Assembly: GCF_947387555.1 (NCBI RefSeq)
Contig: NZ_CANDNZ010000010.1
Span: 124,001 to 188,000, forward strand
From: Thalassomonas sp. RHCl1
GTDB lineage: Bacteria > Pseudomonadota > Gammaproteobacteria > Enterobacterales > Alteromonadaceae
Reading direction: 5' to 3'
Length of the DNA stretch: 64,000 bases
Below are positions 16,124-24,197 of this stretch, piece by piece. The notes under the pieces are model-generated. The model was not told the origin of the DNA, ran no database searches, and saw only the letters and a list, made by a program, of their open reading frames with translations. Numbering within the stretch: the first letter of the stretch is position 1; each line of letters starts with the position of its first letter. A program made the position numbers and the translations under genes.

Positions 16124-16507
16124 ATATTTTTTATAAAGGATATTTTCCTCCTTACGGATCCTCTGGCTTAAGGTCGCAAATAATCCGCCAAAGTCTTTAG
16201 CGAATGCTATACCGGAACTGTCTGCGGCATATTTATCAAAAAAAGCCAGGGCGCTGCCTGAGACCTGATCCATATCCGCCGCAAAAACCGCTAAAGTACG
16301 CTTAAGGCTGTCATTGTTTTGCGCCGCCCGGTTCAATGCCGGATATAGCAGCCGGTCTTCCTTTTCCAGGTGTGCCAATAAGCCTTTTTTCGCCGCCAGC
16401 AAGGTATCCCGCCCTTCCTGTGACTGAACACCTAACTGTTTTACCCTATTCAGCGCCTGAGTTATCTCAAGATGCTCGGCTACTAACTCCTTGATTAAAG
16501 GTGACAT
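16106..16507 (-). CDS. Hemerythrin HHE-domain protein
   Basis: 133 residues forming a four-helix bundle, with His in helix 1 (V-A-E-H-L-E-I), helix 2 (L-L-A-H-L-E-K-E-D-R-L-L-Y-P) and a closing K-E-E-N-I-L-Y. The H-x3-E arrangement in helix 2 fits a diiron site, although the last helix has E-E-N where H is often seen. The family binds oxygen, nitric oxide or iron. AAGGAAAAA precedes the ATG. It is transcribed alone. Confidence 0.8.
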   Translation of the reverse strand: MSPLIKELVAEHLEITQALNRVKQLGVQSQEGRDTLLAAKKGLLAHLEKEDRLLYPALNRAAQNNDSLKRTLAVFAADMDQVSGSALAFFDKYAADSSGIAFAKDFGGLFATLSQRIRKEENILYKKYDEVSG

Positions 16508-16656
16508 AATTTTTCCTTAATGCTTGTTTTTCAGGCTTAAACCTTAACCTGAAACAAGGATGGGATAATCGGTGCTTTCATCGCAGAAACAGCAATATTT
16601 ATCGGCAAAAAAGCAGTTAAATGTCAGTAAAACACGGGAAATTACGAAGTAACCGG

Positions 16657-17661
16657 TTAATACTCAAAGCCGTCGATATAGGCTTGTCGGGAGACAAAAC
16701 TCAGGCTGCCCTGCCGCTTGAACCGCCCCTTGTTAGCCGACCCGGCCCAGCGTTTAAGCAAGCCCTTTTGTTTGTTGGACAAAGCATGCTCTGGCGAATA
16801 ATGAGCCGGGCAGCTGCCACAGTGACGCTGGTAATAATAAGCTTCTGCTTCTTTGGCATTTTCCGGCGCCTTACCCTTGAGTTTAATAATGCCGGCGGCC
16901 GAGTAATAATGGCTGTCAAGCTGCTGCTTAAACCACAGCTCAAACTGCTGTTGTGCCTGTTTCGAGTGGTAGGCCAACACCTGTTGTCCTGTCGCCTGCC
17001 GACTCGTTATCCGAACCCCGGCCCGGATATTGATTTCCCGGGTCAACAGCAGCTTGCGTTCGATTTGCCAGCAACCGACCACATCATGCCAGGGCAGTTT
17101 ATCTGTGGCGACATCACCATATAGCTGCCTGGGGCTGCACCAACCGTGCTCCCCCTTACCCCGGGGGTCGTAGGGATAATAACTGTCTATCACCCCGTTA
17201 TCATCCGGATTAATCAGCCTGTGTACCTGCCTTTGCATCCGGTCGAGATCGCAATAGCCGCCGGTCAGCTCCACTGCGTACAGGTAAACTTTTGCCTGAC
17301 CCTTATTCGGGTAACTGGGATAAAAAAGCGCCCCCGGGATGGTTTTTGACAAGCCAATAATACTTTGCCGGTCAACACCGTTTTCCAGGCCGCCGCCAAA
17401 CCAGCGAAAGCCTGTCTTTTTCACCGGCAACTGCAATTGCTGCTGTAATTGCTCGGGTGAGCGGGGATCGCAGCGCCAAAACACCCGGTTTGGCTCGGCA
17501 AGCTCGGGATAGAGATTAATAATGCCCGCCCTGCGGCTTAAATTGAAGGTAACATTGTTGTCCTTGCGCCCGGGTAAGGCATTTTTTTCCAGCAAGGTGC
17601 GGTAACTATGGCCCAGGGCCTCATAAACGGTATGGTAACCTGTTGATTTTTTTTCAGACAT
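16657..17661 (-). CDS. Putative ADP-ribosyltransferase of cholera/pertussis-toxin type
   Basis: 334 residues from the ATG at 17661 (AGGAG upstream; the GTG at 17667 is too close to it). Residues 61-70 read F-W-R-C-D-P-R-S-P-E, matching the R-x-D-x-R-x-P NAD-site motif of the CT/PTX group. V-Y-L-Y-A-V-E-L (125-132) corresponds to the strand after the S-T-S motif, which here is only L-S-K-T (~104-107). Residues 189-200, L-P-W-H-D-V-V-G-C-W-Q-I, parallel the I-P-x-x-x-I-x-G-W stretch behind the catalytic glutamate; E171 is the best candidate, 108 residues after R63 (105 in cholera toxin). There is no signal peptide and no B subunit. Activity and target are unknown. Confidence 0.65.
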   Translation of the reverse strand: MSEKKSTGYHTVYEALGHSYRTLLEKNALPGRKDNNVTFNLSRRAGIINLYPELAEPNRVFWRCDPRSPEQLQQQLQLPVKKTGFRWFGGGLENGVDRQSIIGLSKTIPGALFYPSYPNKGQAKVYLYAVELTGGYCDLDRMQRQVHRLINPDDNGVIDSYYPYDPRGKGEHGWCSPRQLYGDVATDKLPWHDVVGCWQIERKLLLTREINIRAGVRITSRQATGQQVLAYHSKQAQQQFELWFKQQLDSHYYSAAGIIKLKGKAPENAKEAEAYYYQRHCGSCPAHYSPEHALSNKQKGLLKRWAGSANKGRFKRQGSLSFVSRQAYIDGFEY

Positions 17662-17811
17662 AAACACTCCTAGGCATCGAAAAAAACTGACGAAGTGCGT
17701 ATTGCGAAATAAGGTAACGACTAAGGTAGGAATACTTCATCAAACGGCAACCAGTGTAACAGCCAAGGTCAAAGTGGCTTGGTAAAAGCCACGGTTAACG
17801 CGGGGAAATAA

Positions 17812-17829
17812 ATGCCGTTAGCACGGCAT
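17812..17829 (-). terminator. Hairpin at the end of the binding-protein operon
   Basis: ATGCCGT-TAGC-ACGGCAT, followed on the minus strand by TTATTTCC; a modest terminator just behind the stop at 17842. Confidence 0.5.
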
Positions 17830-17841
17830 CGCCACATGAGA

Positions 17842-19029
17842 CTAGCTTTGACAATATAAATCTAAATCAGGCACCAGGACTGTCCGGCATGCTCCCTGCT
17901 CTTGCCGGCAATCTTTGAGGTAATTGCCGGTAGCCCTGGCAAAGTTACGATACACCGCAGGCAAGTCAAATCCTTGTTTTTTGGCCCTGTGCTCGCGCAT
18001 ATAAACAATAGACTGATGGGTTGTACGCAATGGCTGCTCTCCGGGCAAGATGCCAAGTTCGAGATAATCCACCGCCATTTTCGCGGCTTCGCTGCCCTGC
18101 TCCAGCGGCGAAACTCCCAAGGCAAAATAACCGCCGTCTTCAACAAAAAATCCATAAGTGCCGATCGCCGGAACCTCACTGTTGGCCAGCGTCCATTGGA
18201 TCAGATCCCGGGGCGCAATACGTTTGCTTCCCTTATCTGCCCGGCACCTGACGGTATGGTACAAGGTAAATAACAGCAAATCTCCCTGGCGGTTGGCTTG
18301 TTGTATCTGCTGTTGCCAATCGGCAAATGTCGCCGTCACAGGATATTTGATGTCAATCGCCAGCGGCTCTAATGCCCGGGCCAGCTCGCGCAGGGAATGT
18401 TTAAGGTTAAATGTACTGGTGACAGAATCATCTACCGGGGCAATAATGTTCAGCTGTTCTTTTGCCAGCTGGTTTTTAACCTCCAACAGGCTAAGGCTTA
18501 AAAACGTCGCATCGACCGGATCGAGTATGCCGCCGATATGGGCTTGTCCGCTGAAACCATAATCTTTCGGCTCAGCACCAACACCGGCAAAAACAATTTT
18601 CATTTTTTCATGCCCCCGGTAACACTGCCCCAAGGCGGGCAAACGCTGCTTGAGCTTAAGCACCTCAGCCGGTTCAAGCGCCGCAAGATTAACATAACAC
18701 CCGGACACCAGGCTTTGGGCATTATCATCAACGGCAATCAGCACATCCGGCAACCAGTTGTCTATCTGCTTTTTCACCCGCCGGGCCACTTGCTGTTTAA
18801 ACTTGTCACTGGAGTGTTTTTTAGTGTCCATATAAAAGTGGCGCACTTCATAATTCCAGGGGGCCAGGGTGCGGCTGATGGCGCTGTCGATTTCCCGGGT
18901 CCAGGAAAAGTCATTGGCATAACTTTGCACCACCAGCACCCGTGGCCGCTGCAACGACTTCCAGATTAATAAAGCACTCAATAACAAGAAAAAAGTTACT
19001 TTCAGCAATTCATTTATTTTAGCGATCAT
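17842..19029 (-). CDS. Membrane-anchored TrpX-like (ABC_sub_bind) binding protein, copy 2
   Basis: 395 residues from ATG 19029. A TTG at 19077 overlaps the upstream stop, but only the 19029 start lines up residue for residue with the paralog. One N-terminal membrane helix (F-F-L-L-L-S-A-L-L-I-W) is followed by a periplasmic two-lobed domain: R-P-R-V-L-V-V-Q-S-Y, H-F-Y-M-D-T-K-K, D-V-L-I-A-V-D-D-N-A, G-V-G-A-E-P-K-D-Y-G-F, L-L-L-F-T-L-Y-H-T-V, F-F-V-E-D-G-G-Y. This pattern fits the TrpX/ABC_sub_bind family, but no ABC permease or ATPase is present, so it may serve the SLC13 transporter or act as a sensor. Last gene of the operon. Confidence 0.75.
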   Translation of the reverse strand: MIAKINELLKVTFFLLLSALLIWKSLQRPRVLVVQSYANDFSWTREIDSAISRTLAPWNYEVRHFYMDTKKHSSDKFKQQVARRVKKQIDNWLPDVLIAVDDNAQSLVSGCYVNLAALEPAEVLKLKQRLPALGQCYRGHEKMKIVFAGVGAEPKDYGFSGQAHIGGILDPVDATFLSLSLLEVKNQLAKEQLNIIAPVDDSVTSTFNLKHSLRELARALEPLAIDIKYPVTATFADWQQQIQQANRQGDLLLFTLYHTVRCRADKGSKRIAPRDLIQWTLANSEVPAIGTYGFFVEDGGYFALGVSPLEQGSEAAKMAVDYLELGILPGEQPLRTTHQSIVYMREHRAKKQGFDLPAVYRNFARATGNYLKDCRQEQGACRTVLVPDLDLYCQS

Positions 19030-19073
19030 ATCCGGCATTCCCTTGCTTGGGACAATCTTGTTCAAACTTCGCC

Positions 19074-20273
19074 TCAACTTTGACAGTAGCGCTGCAAGTC
19101 CGGCACTTTATGCTCACCGGCAGTACATTCGTTGAGGGCGGCATTGCACTCGCTGATATAGTTTTCTGTCGCCCGGGAGAAATTACGGTAAATAATAGGC
19201 AAATCAAAGCCCTGCTTTTGCGCCCTGTGCTCCCTCATATAAATGATCGACTGCTGGGTGGTTTTCACATCCTGCTGTCCGGGCAATATGCCGCGCTCGA
19301 GATAATCCACCGCCATATTCGCCGCCACCGTGCCCTGCTCAAAGGGAGAAACGCCGATGGAGAGCAAGCCGCCGTCTTCGACAAAAAAGCCCCAGGCGCC
19401 GATGGAGGGGATTTCGCTGTTGGCCATGGTCCATTGAATTAAATCCCGGGGGGAGAGTCGCTTGGCCTCATCATTAGCTTCACAGCGCACCGTGTGATAC
19501 AGGGTAAATAACAACAGATCCCCCTGCTTGTTGGCCTCTACTATATTGCGCTGCCAGTCTTCGGCAGTCACCGCCACCTTATGCTCTAAACTGATATCCA
19601 GCGGCGCCAAGGTCTCGGACAAAGAGCGGAAGGCATTTTTAATGTTGTAATGGCTGGTGGTGGAATTATCCACCGGGGCAATGATCTTCAGCGAAGACTT
19701 ATCTAGGCCAGCTTTCACCATCTCCAGGGTATCCCTTAGCGCCGGAATATCCATGCGCTCAATAATACCGCCGATATGATCCTGGCCGGTGAAGCCGTAA
19801 TCTTTCGGCTCGGCCCCGACCCCGGCATAAATCACCATCATCTCGGAATGATTATCGAAACAGTCGCCAAAGTCCGGAAAGTCGGCTTTAAACGAGGCCA
19901 GTTGCTGTTCGGTTAACTCCAGCTTTTCTATATCGACATAACAGGTGGACACCAGGCTCTGGGCATTGTCGTCCACTGCAATCAAGACATTCGGCGACCA
20001 GTCATCAATTTGTTTTCTCACCAGCGAGCCGGCAATTTTTTTAAACTTGGCATCGGAATGGTTTTTGGTATCCATATAATAATAACGCACGTCATAGAGC
20101 TGTTTGTTCAGCACCTGGCGGATGGCATGATCGATATCTTCGGTCCAGGAAAACTCATTGGTATAGCTTTGCACCACCAAGACCCTGGGTCTTTGGATGG
20201 TTTCCCAGATCAGGTACAACACCAAACCGATAAAAAAACAAATTTTAAAAACATTGTTCACTCTACTGCTCAT
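19074..20273 (-). CDS. Membrane-anchored TrpX-like (ABC_sub_bind) binding protein, copy 1
   Basis: 399 residues from the ATG at 20273 (GGAG upstream). The start overlaps the stop of the transporter gene by one base (TAATG), so translation is coupled. Membrane helix ~9-24, then a periplasmic two-lobed domain close to copy 2 throughout (R-P-R-V-L-V-V-Q-S-Y, Y-Y-M-D-T-K-N-H, A-P-V-D-N-S-T-T-S, F-F-V-E-D-G-G-L). No lipobox. Two tandem binding proteins bound to one secondary transporter is uncommon; they may differ in ligand. Confidence 0.75.
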   Translation of the reverse strand: MSSRVNNVFKICFFIGLVLYLIWETIQRPRVLVVQSYTNEFSWTEDIDHAIRQVLNKQLYDVRYYYMDTKNHSDAKFKKIAGSLVRKQIDDWSPNVLIAVDDNAQSLVSTCYVDIEKLELTEQQLASFKADFPDFGDCFDNHSEMMVIYAGVGAEPKDYGFTGQDHIGGIIERMDIPALRDTLEMVKAGLDKSSLKIIAPVDNSTTSHYNIKNAFRSLSETLAPLDISLEHKVAVTAEDWQRNIVEANKQGDLLLFTLYHTVRCEANDEAKRLSPRDLIQWTMANSEIPSIGAWGFFVEDGGLLSIGVSPFEQGTVAANMAVDYLERGILPGQQDVKTTQQSIIYMREHRAQKQGFDLPIIYRNFSRATENYISECNAALNECTAGEHKVPDLQRYCQS

Positions 20274-22120
20274 TATAAAATCTCCATGGCGCGCCACACC
20301 GGAATCGAGGCGTATACCGCAAACAGGCGGAATAAGGTCATCCAGATATTAAATCGTAAAAAGGCCCCCTCGTGATAAAGAGGCTGCGGGCTGTTGATGC
20401 CTTTAAACAACACGTAATAGGTGCTTTGGTAAGGCAGTAAAAACGCCTCCGACAAGGTCAGGATAATAAAGCCCACCACCCACATATTAACCCCGGCAAT
20501 ATTGGCCAGCGGCAAAAATACCGACGAGGCAATAACGATCGTCGCTATGGTAGACAACGCGGTTCTCAGTACTAAGATCACGCCAAACAGCACCAGTACG
20601 AATAAATAGAAGTTATCCGTCATCAGTTGCTGCAAGCCGGAAAGCTTATTGGCCAGCAACTGATCCAGGCCGAGGTAATTCAAGGTCCGGGTCAGGCCTA
20701 TCAGGGTGCCGAGCAGAAATAAAAACGGCCAGTCGATTTTTTCCCGAAAAGACTTTTTCGATAATGATCCCAGCGCCAGGAAAATAAACATGATCGCCAG
20801 GCCAATCCAGGCGGGTTTGATCTTATGGATGGAAGTAGTCACTATGCCCGCCACCAAAAGCAAGACGCCAAACACTGCGCCCCATTCTTTAAGGCTCATA
20901 CGTCCCAATATATTCAGCTGCAGCTTGATCTGCGACTTATCCAGCTCGGGATGTTTATCGGTATTAAACAGTAAATAACTGAGCACCATAAACAGGGCGA
21001 ACAGGGTGACCCCGGTGATCGCCGCCGCCTGTGCCCAGTCGCTCCACTGGAAGCTGTCCTGCACCTGGGTCGGCAGCATAGTAAACACCAGAAAATTAAT
21101 CGCCTTGGAGGTTAAAAAGATCGATGAAAACAAACTGACGCCGAAAAATGCCGACAGCGCCATACGGGTGGCATCGCGCCCCTGGGCGGTAAATTTCAGC
21201 GACGACAGCAGATCTTTGAGCAAAGGGGAAATCAAACCGACCCGGCCATTGGCGGAAGGTAAAATAGGGGTAAACAGCAGCCCTATCAGGGTCAGCATCA
21301 AGTTGTAAAAAAAGGTCGAACAGGGAGTGAGTTTCAGCAGCAGCAAAGACAAACGGTACACCAGCCCAGAATCAACAATCACCACCGCCAGCACAAAAAT
21401 ACTCATGGCCATAAAAAAGCCCGACGACTGGAAGCCGCTCAGCACCACGTCGCTGGGGGTAATGCCCAGCACCAGCACCACCAGGATCGACAGCATACCG
21501 GCGACATAATCCGGCACCAGCTTAAAGGCCCACATAAAAATGGACACCAGGAACACGGAAACAAAGGTTCGGGCATTTTCGGTGATATCCAGCGGCGCCG
21601 TGAGAAAGTACACCAGCAGCGGCACGGTAAACACCAGCAGCCAGCCCAGCAAAGTGATCAGGCCTTTTTTCCCCTGTACTTTCCCCTCGCTGTTTAAGTC
21701 CACTTCCCAGGGTTCCTGGTCGTGATGCCGGGTATAGGAGGCCAGGAATAAATCTATCATGGTACTGTCCTGGGACAGCAGGCGTTTGGCATCTTCGCCA
21801 TGAAACGCCAGCAGCCGGCAACCGCTGCTATTGGCCTTCGCGCCGCCGGTATAGGTAGCGCGGTTAAGCAATAACTCTTCCCCCAGGTAGCCGTGATCTA
21901 AGGTGATATCCGACGGCATCGACGAATGCAGGGTCAGCTCCCCGCCCAGGATATAATACAGGGTATCCGCCTCATCGCCGGGGTTAAATAAAACCTCTTC
22001 GGGAGCCAGCTCTTTTAGCTCGACATAAGGCAGTAAACGCGCCATATCGGCGCGGCACAGGCGATCCAATATCGGCGCCGTGGTCAGGGTGGTTAATAGT
22101 TGTTGATTTATTGAAGTCAT
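20273..22120 (-). CDS. Cyclic-nucleotide-binding domain fused to SLC13/DASS-family transporter
   Basis: 615 residues. Residues 1-150 form a cyclic-nucleotide-binding beta-roll (P-E-E-V-L-F-N-P-G-D-E-A-D-T-L-Y-Y-I-L-G-G-E-L, then G-E-E-L-L-L-N-R-A-T-Y), but the Arg that holds the phosphate of cAMP is not evident (T-G-G-A-K-A), so the ligand is uncertain. From ~155 on there are about 12 membrane helices of SLC13/DASS type, which use Na+ to import sulfate or di-/tricarboxylates. The cytosolic domain probably gates transport. It sits between a metallophosphoesterase gene and two binding proteins in the same operon. Confidence 0.8.
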   Translation of the reverse strand: MTSINQQLLTTLTTAPILDRLCRADMARLLPYVELKELAPEEVLFNPGDEADTLYYILGGELTLHSSMPSDITLDHGYLGEELLLNRATYTGGAKANSSGCRLLAFHGEDAKRLLSQDSTMIDLFLASYTRHHDQEPWEVDLNSEGKVQGKKGLITLLGWLLVFTVPLLVYFLTAPLDITENARTFVSVFLVSIFMWAFKLVPDYVAGMLSILVVLVLGITPSDVVLSGFQSSGFFMAMSIFVLAVVIVDSGLVYRLSLLLLKLTPCSTFFYNLMLTLIGLLFTPILPSANGRVGLISPLLKDLLSSLKFTAQGRDATRMALSAFFGVSLFSSIFLTSKAINFLVFTMLPTQVQDSFQWSDWAQAAAITGVTLFALFMVLSYLLFNTDKHPELDKSQIKLQLNILGRMSLKEWGAVFGVLLLVAGIVTTSIHKIKPAWIGLAIMFIFLALGSLSKKSFREKIDWPFLFLLGTLIGLTRTLNYLGLDQLLANKLSGLQQLMTDNFYLFVLVLFGVILVLRTALSTIATIVIASSVFLPLANIAGVNMWVVGFIILTLSEAFLLPYQSTYYVLFKGINSPQPLYHEGAFLRFNIWMTLFRLFAVYASIPVWRAMEIL

Positions 22121-22203
22121 TTAATACGCCATAGTTAATTACTGGACACACTTAAGCTCGACAGAGCCATTGTTCGAACATGCAGGTAGCGAAAGCCCTT
22201 GGT

Positions 22204-24186
22204 TTAATCCACACGGGAGAGGGTGTCGGGATCCAACACCTCTAACCGGATCTGCTTGCCGCTGACATGAAACAGCACCAGGGCATGCTGCATGGAAAAG
22301 GTCACCACATCCGACGACCAGGGTAATTTTTCCTGAGCATAATAGGGGGCTCCGGCGGCGCCGTTATTGATTTGCCACAGCGGCCGGGTCAGCAGCTTCT
22401 CTTTAGGTTCCAATCCCGGCGGATGGATATCGGAATCCGGGGTGATCAGGGTACGGGCATAGTTATGTTCATCGCCGGTCAGCAGGGCAAACACCTTAGG
22501 GTGCCTGTCCATCAGGCCAAGCAGCTTATTTCTCTGCTCGATAATGCCGCGGGAAACCCCCACTCCCCCCAGATGAGGCCTGGGGGTATTGCTGCCGTAA
22601 TACCACATGCCGTCGCTTTTGTGGCCGCCGTTGGGAAACACCGGGGTATGCTGAGTGACAAAGATAAAATCTATGGTGTCATCGCGCTGATAGGCCTGCA
22701 GGGTTTGCTCGAGCCAGGCCATTTGCTGATCCATGATATAACCGTGCAGACCGCCGCCGCCCAGCAAAGAGCCGGATTTCCCCTGCTTGGCAAACCAGTA
22801 TTTAAACGAGCGGGAAAATAAATAATTGGAATTGAGCACCACCATGGCAACATTGTCGTAGCGAAAGGAGTACACCGTTTCCTTATAGGGGGGAAAGTCG
22901 CCAAATGTGCTGACATCAGGATCGTAATCTGCGCCATCCTCGGTTAACGGGCCGTTTTCAGGTAAAACAAAGGTATCGGCGAAAACCGCCTCAGCCGAAA
23001 CCGTACTAAAAGGAAACCGGTCGATATTGATGCCGGTAGCACTGCCGTCTTCAAAGGTGTAAAACAAACCTTCATGATTGCCCATAGTGGCATAAACCGG
23101 TAGCTCGGCGGCAAAAGGCGCAATGGCCTGCTGCCAGTTGCGGTACTGGAGTTTTTGCTCGCCGATGGAGTTGCTGCGCCCGTCAATCAAATCGCCGCTG
23201 AATTGTAAAAATGCCGCATCTTGTGACAGCGCCAGCGCCGCCAATTTTTTCAGCATATAGGCATTGACCCCGAAAAAATCCCGCTCTCCGCCCCCCTGGC
23301 CCCTGCGGGAGTCTGATGCATAAGCAAAAGTAAAAGATTTCCGGCTACCCGCCAGCGGCGCCGTGGAAAAAGACGCCCGGCGGATATTTTGATAAACCTG
23401 GCCGTTTTTCTCATCGGCAGCAAAAATTTCCACCCGGTAGAGATATTTGCTTTGCGGCAGCAAATTATTCAGGAGAATTTCAAAACGGCGCGCCGGCCCC
23501 TGTTGGGCGACAATCTTACCGTTGAGGCGGATAGTAGCCGAGCTGTTAAAATTAGTTTCAAACGCCAGCACGGCACTGGTGGCGGTAATATTGTGTATGC
23601 TGGGGGTCTGGATAAAGCCTAAACTTTCCCTGAACTCTCCCCCCTGATAGAGAAAAGAGACCTGGCCGTCAAAAATCATTTGCCCGCGGTTATTGACCAC
23701 CCGGTAACCCAGCTCTCCCTGACCTGACTTGCGCCAGCCGGTGGCATCGTATTTACCGCTGAGCTGCTTAAGGTTTACCTCGGCTTTGCCGTCGATGATC
23801 TCTGCCGTTTTTTTAAAATAAACCGGCAAGGGGTAGCGGCTGTTTTTGGTATCGATTAAACCGAAATACAAGGTGCCGTTGACGGTATTGTCTCCGGCGG
23901 TAAAATCGAATGTTAAACCTTGTTTATTGCCGCTGATGGCCCGGGTAAACTGCGCCAAAAGATAAGCCGGCTTTTCTTCCCTTAACGGGTACGTTAGCCC
24001 TTTTTCTTCATCGTGCAGCACCAGCTGCCGCTCCTGGTATTTAATGGCATGACTGAAAATTTTCGGAATGGCCGTTAAAGACTTGTTATCCGCCGCCGTT
24101 ATTGTCCCGGCGTAGGCTGGTAACACCGATAAGGCGAATATAACCGGCAAACAAAAAGCTTGGCGAAAACCGTTAACAAAATCCAT
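22204..24186 (-). CDS. Exported metallophosphoesterase (purple acid phosphatase-like)
   Basis: 660 residues from the ATG at 24186 (AAGGAGGGAG upstream). A signal peptide (L-P-V-I-F-A-L-S-V-L-P-A-Y-A) is followed by an N-terminal beta-sandwich and fibronectin-like part (to ~285), then the metallophosphoesterase core: A-S-D-S-R-R-G, F-S-G-D-L-I-D-G, A-T-M-G-N-H-E-G, V-T-Q-H-T-P-V-F and L-T-G-D-E-H-N-Y. The five blocks supply the usual two-metal ligands. It is periplasmic or outer-surface, likely freeing phosphate from an organic compound whose acid is then imported by the neighbouring transporter (inference). The start is 11 bases after the preceding stop. Confidence 0.85.
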   Translation of the reverse strand: MDFVNGFRQAFCLPVIFALSVLPAYAGTITAADNKSLTAIPKIFSHAIKYQERQLVLHDEEKGLTYPLREEKPAYLLAQFTRAISGNKQGLTFDFTAGDNTVNGTLYFGLIDTKNSRYPLPVYFKKTAEIIDGKAEVNLKQLSGKYDATGWRKSGQGELGYRVVNNRGQMIFDGQVSFLYQGGEFRESLGFIQTPSIHNITATSAVLAFETNFNSSATIRLNGKIVAQQGPARRFEILLNNLLPQSKYLYRVEIFAADEKNGQVYQNIRRASFSTAPLAGSRKSFTFAYASDSRRGQGGGERDFFGVNAYMLKKLAALALSQDAAFLQFSGDLIDGRSNSIGEQKLQYRNWQQAIAPFAAELPVYATMGNHEGLFYTFEDGSATGINIDRFPFSTVSAEAVFADTFVLPENGPLTEDGADYDPDVSTFGDFPPYKETVYSFRYDNVAMVVLNSNYLFSRSFKYWFAKQGKSGSLLGGGGLHGYIMDQQMAWLEQTLQAYQRDDTIDFIFVTQHTPVFPNGGHKSDGMWYYGSNTPRPHLGGVGVSRGIIEQRNKLLGLMDRHPKVFALLTGDEHNYARTLITPDSDIHPPGLEPKEKLLTRPLWQINNGAAGAPYYAQEKLPWSSDVVTFSMQHALVLFHVSGKQIRLEVLDPDTLSRVD

Positions 24187-24197
24187 GTTCTCCCTCC

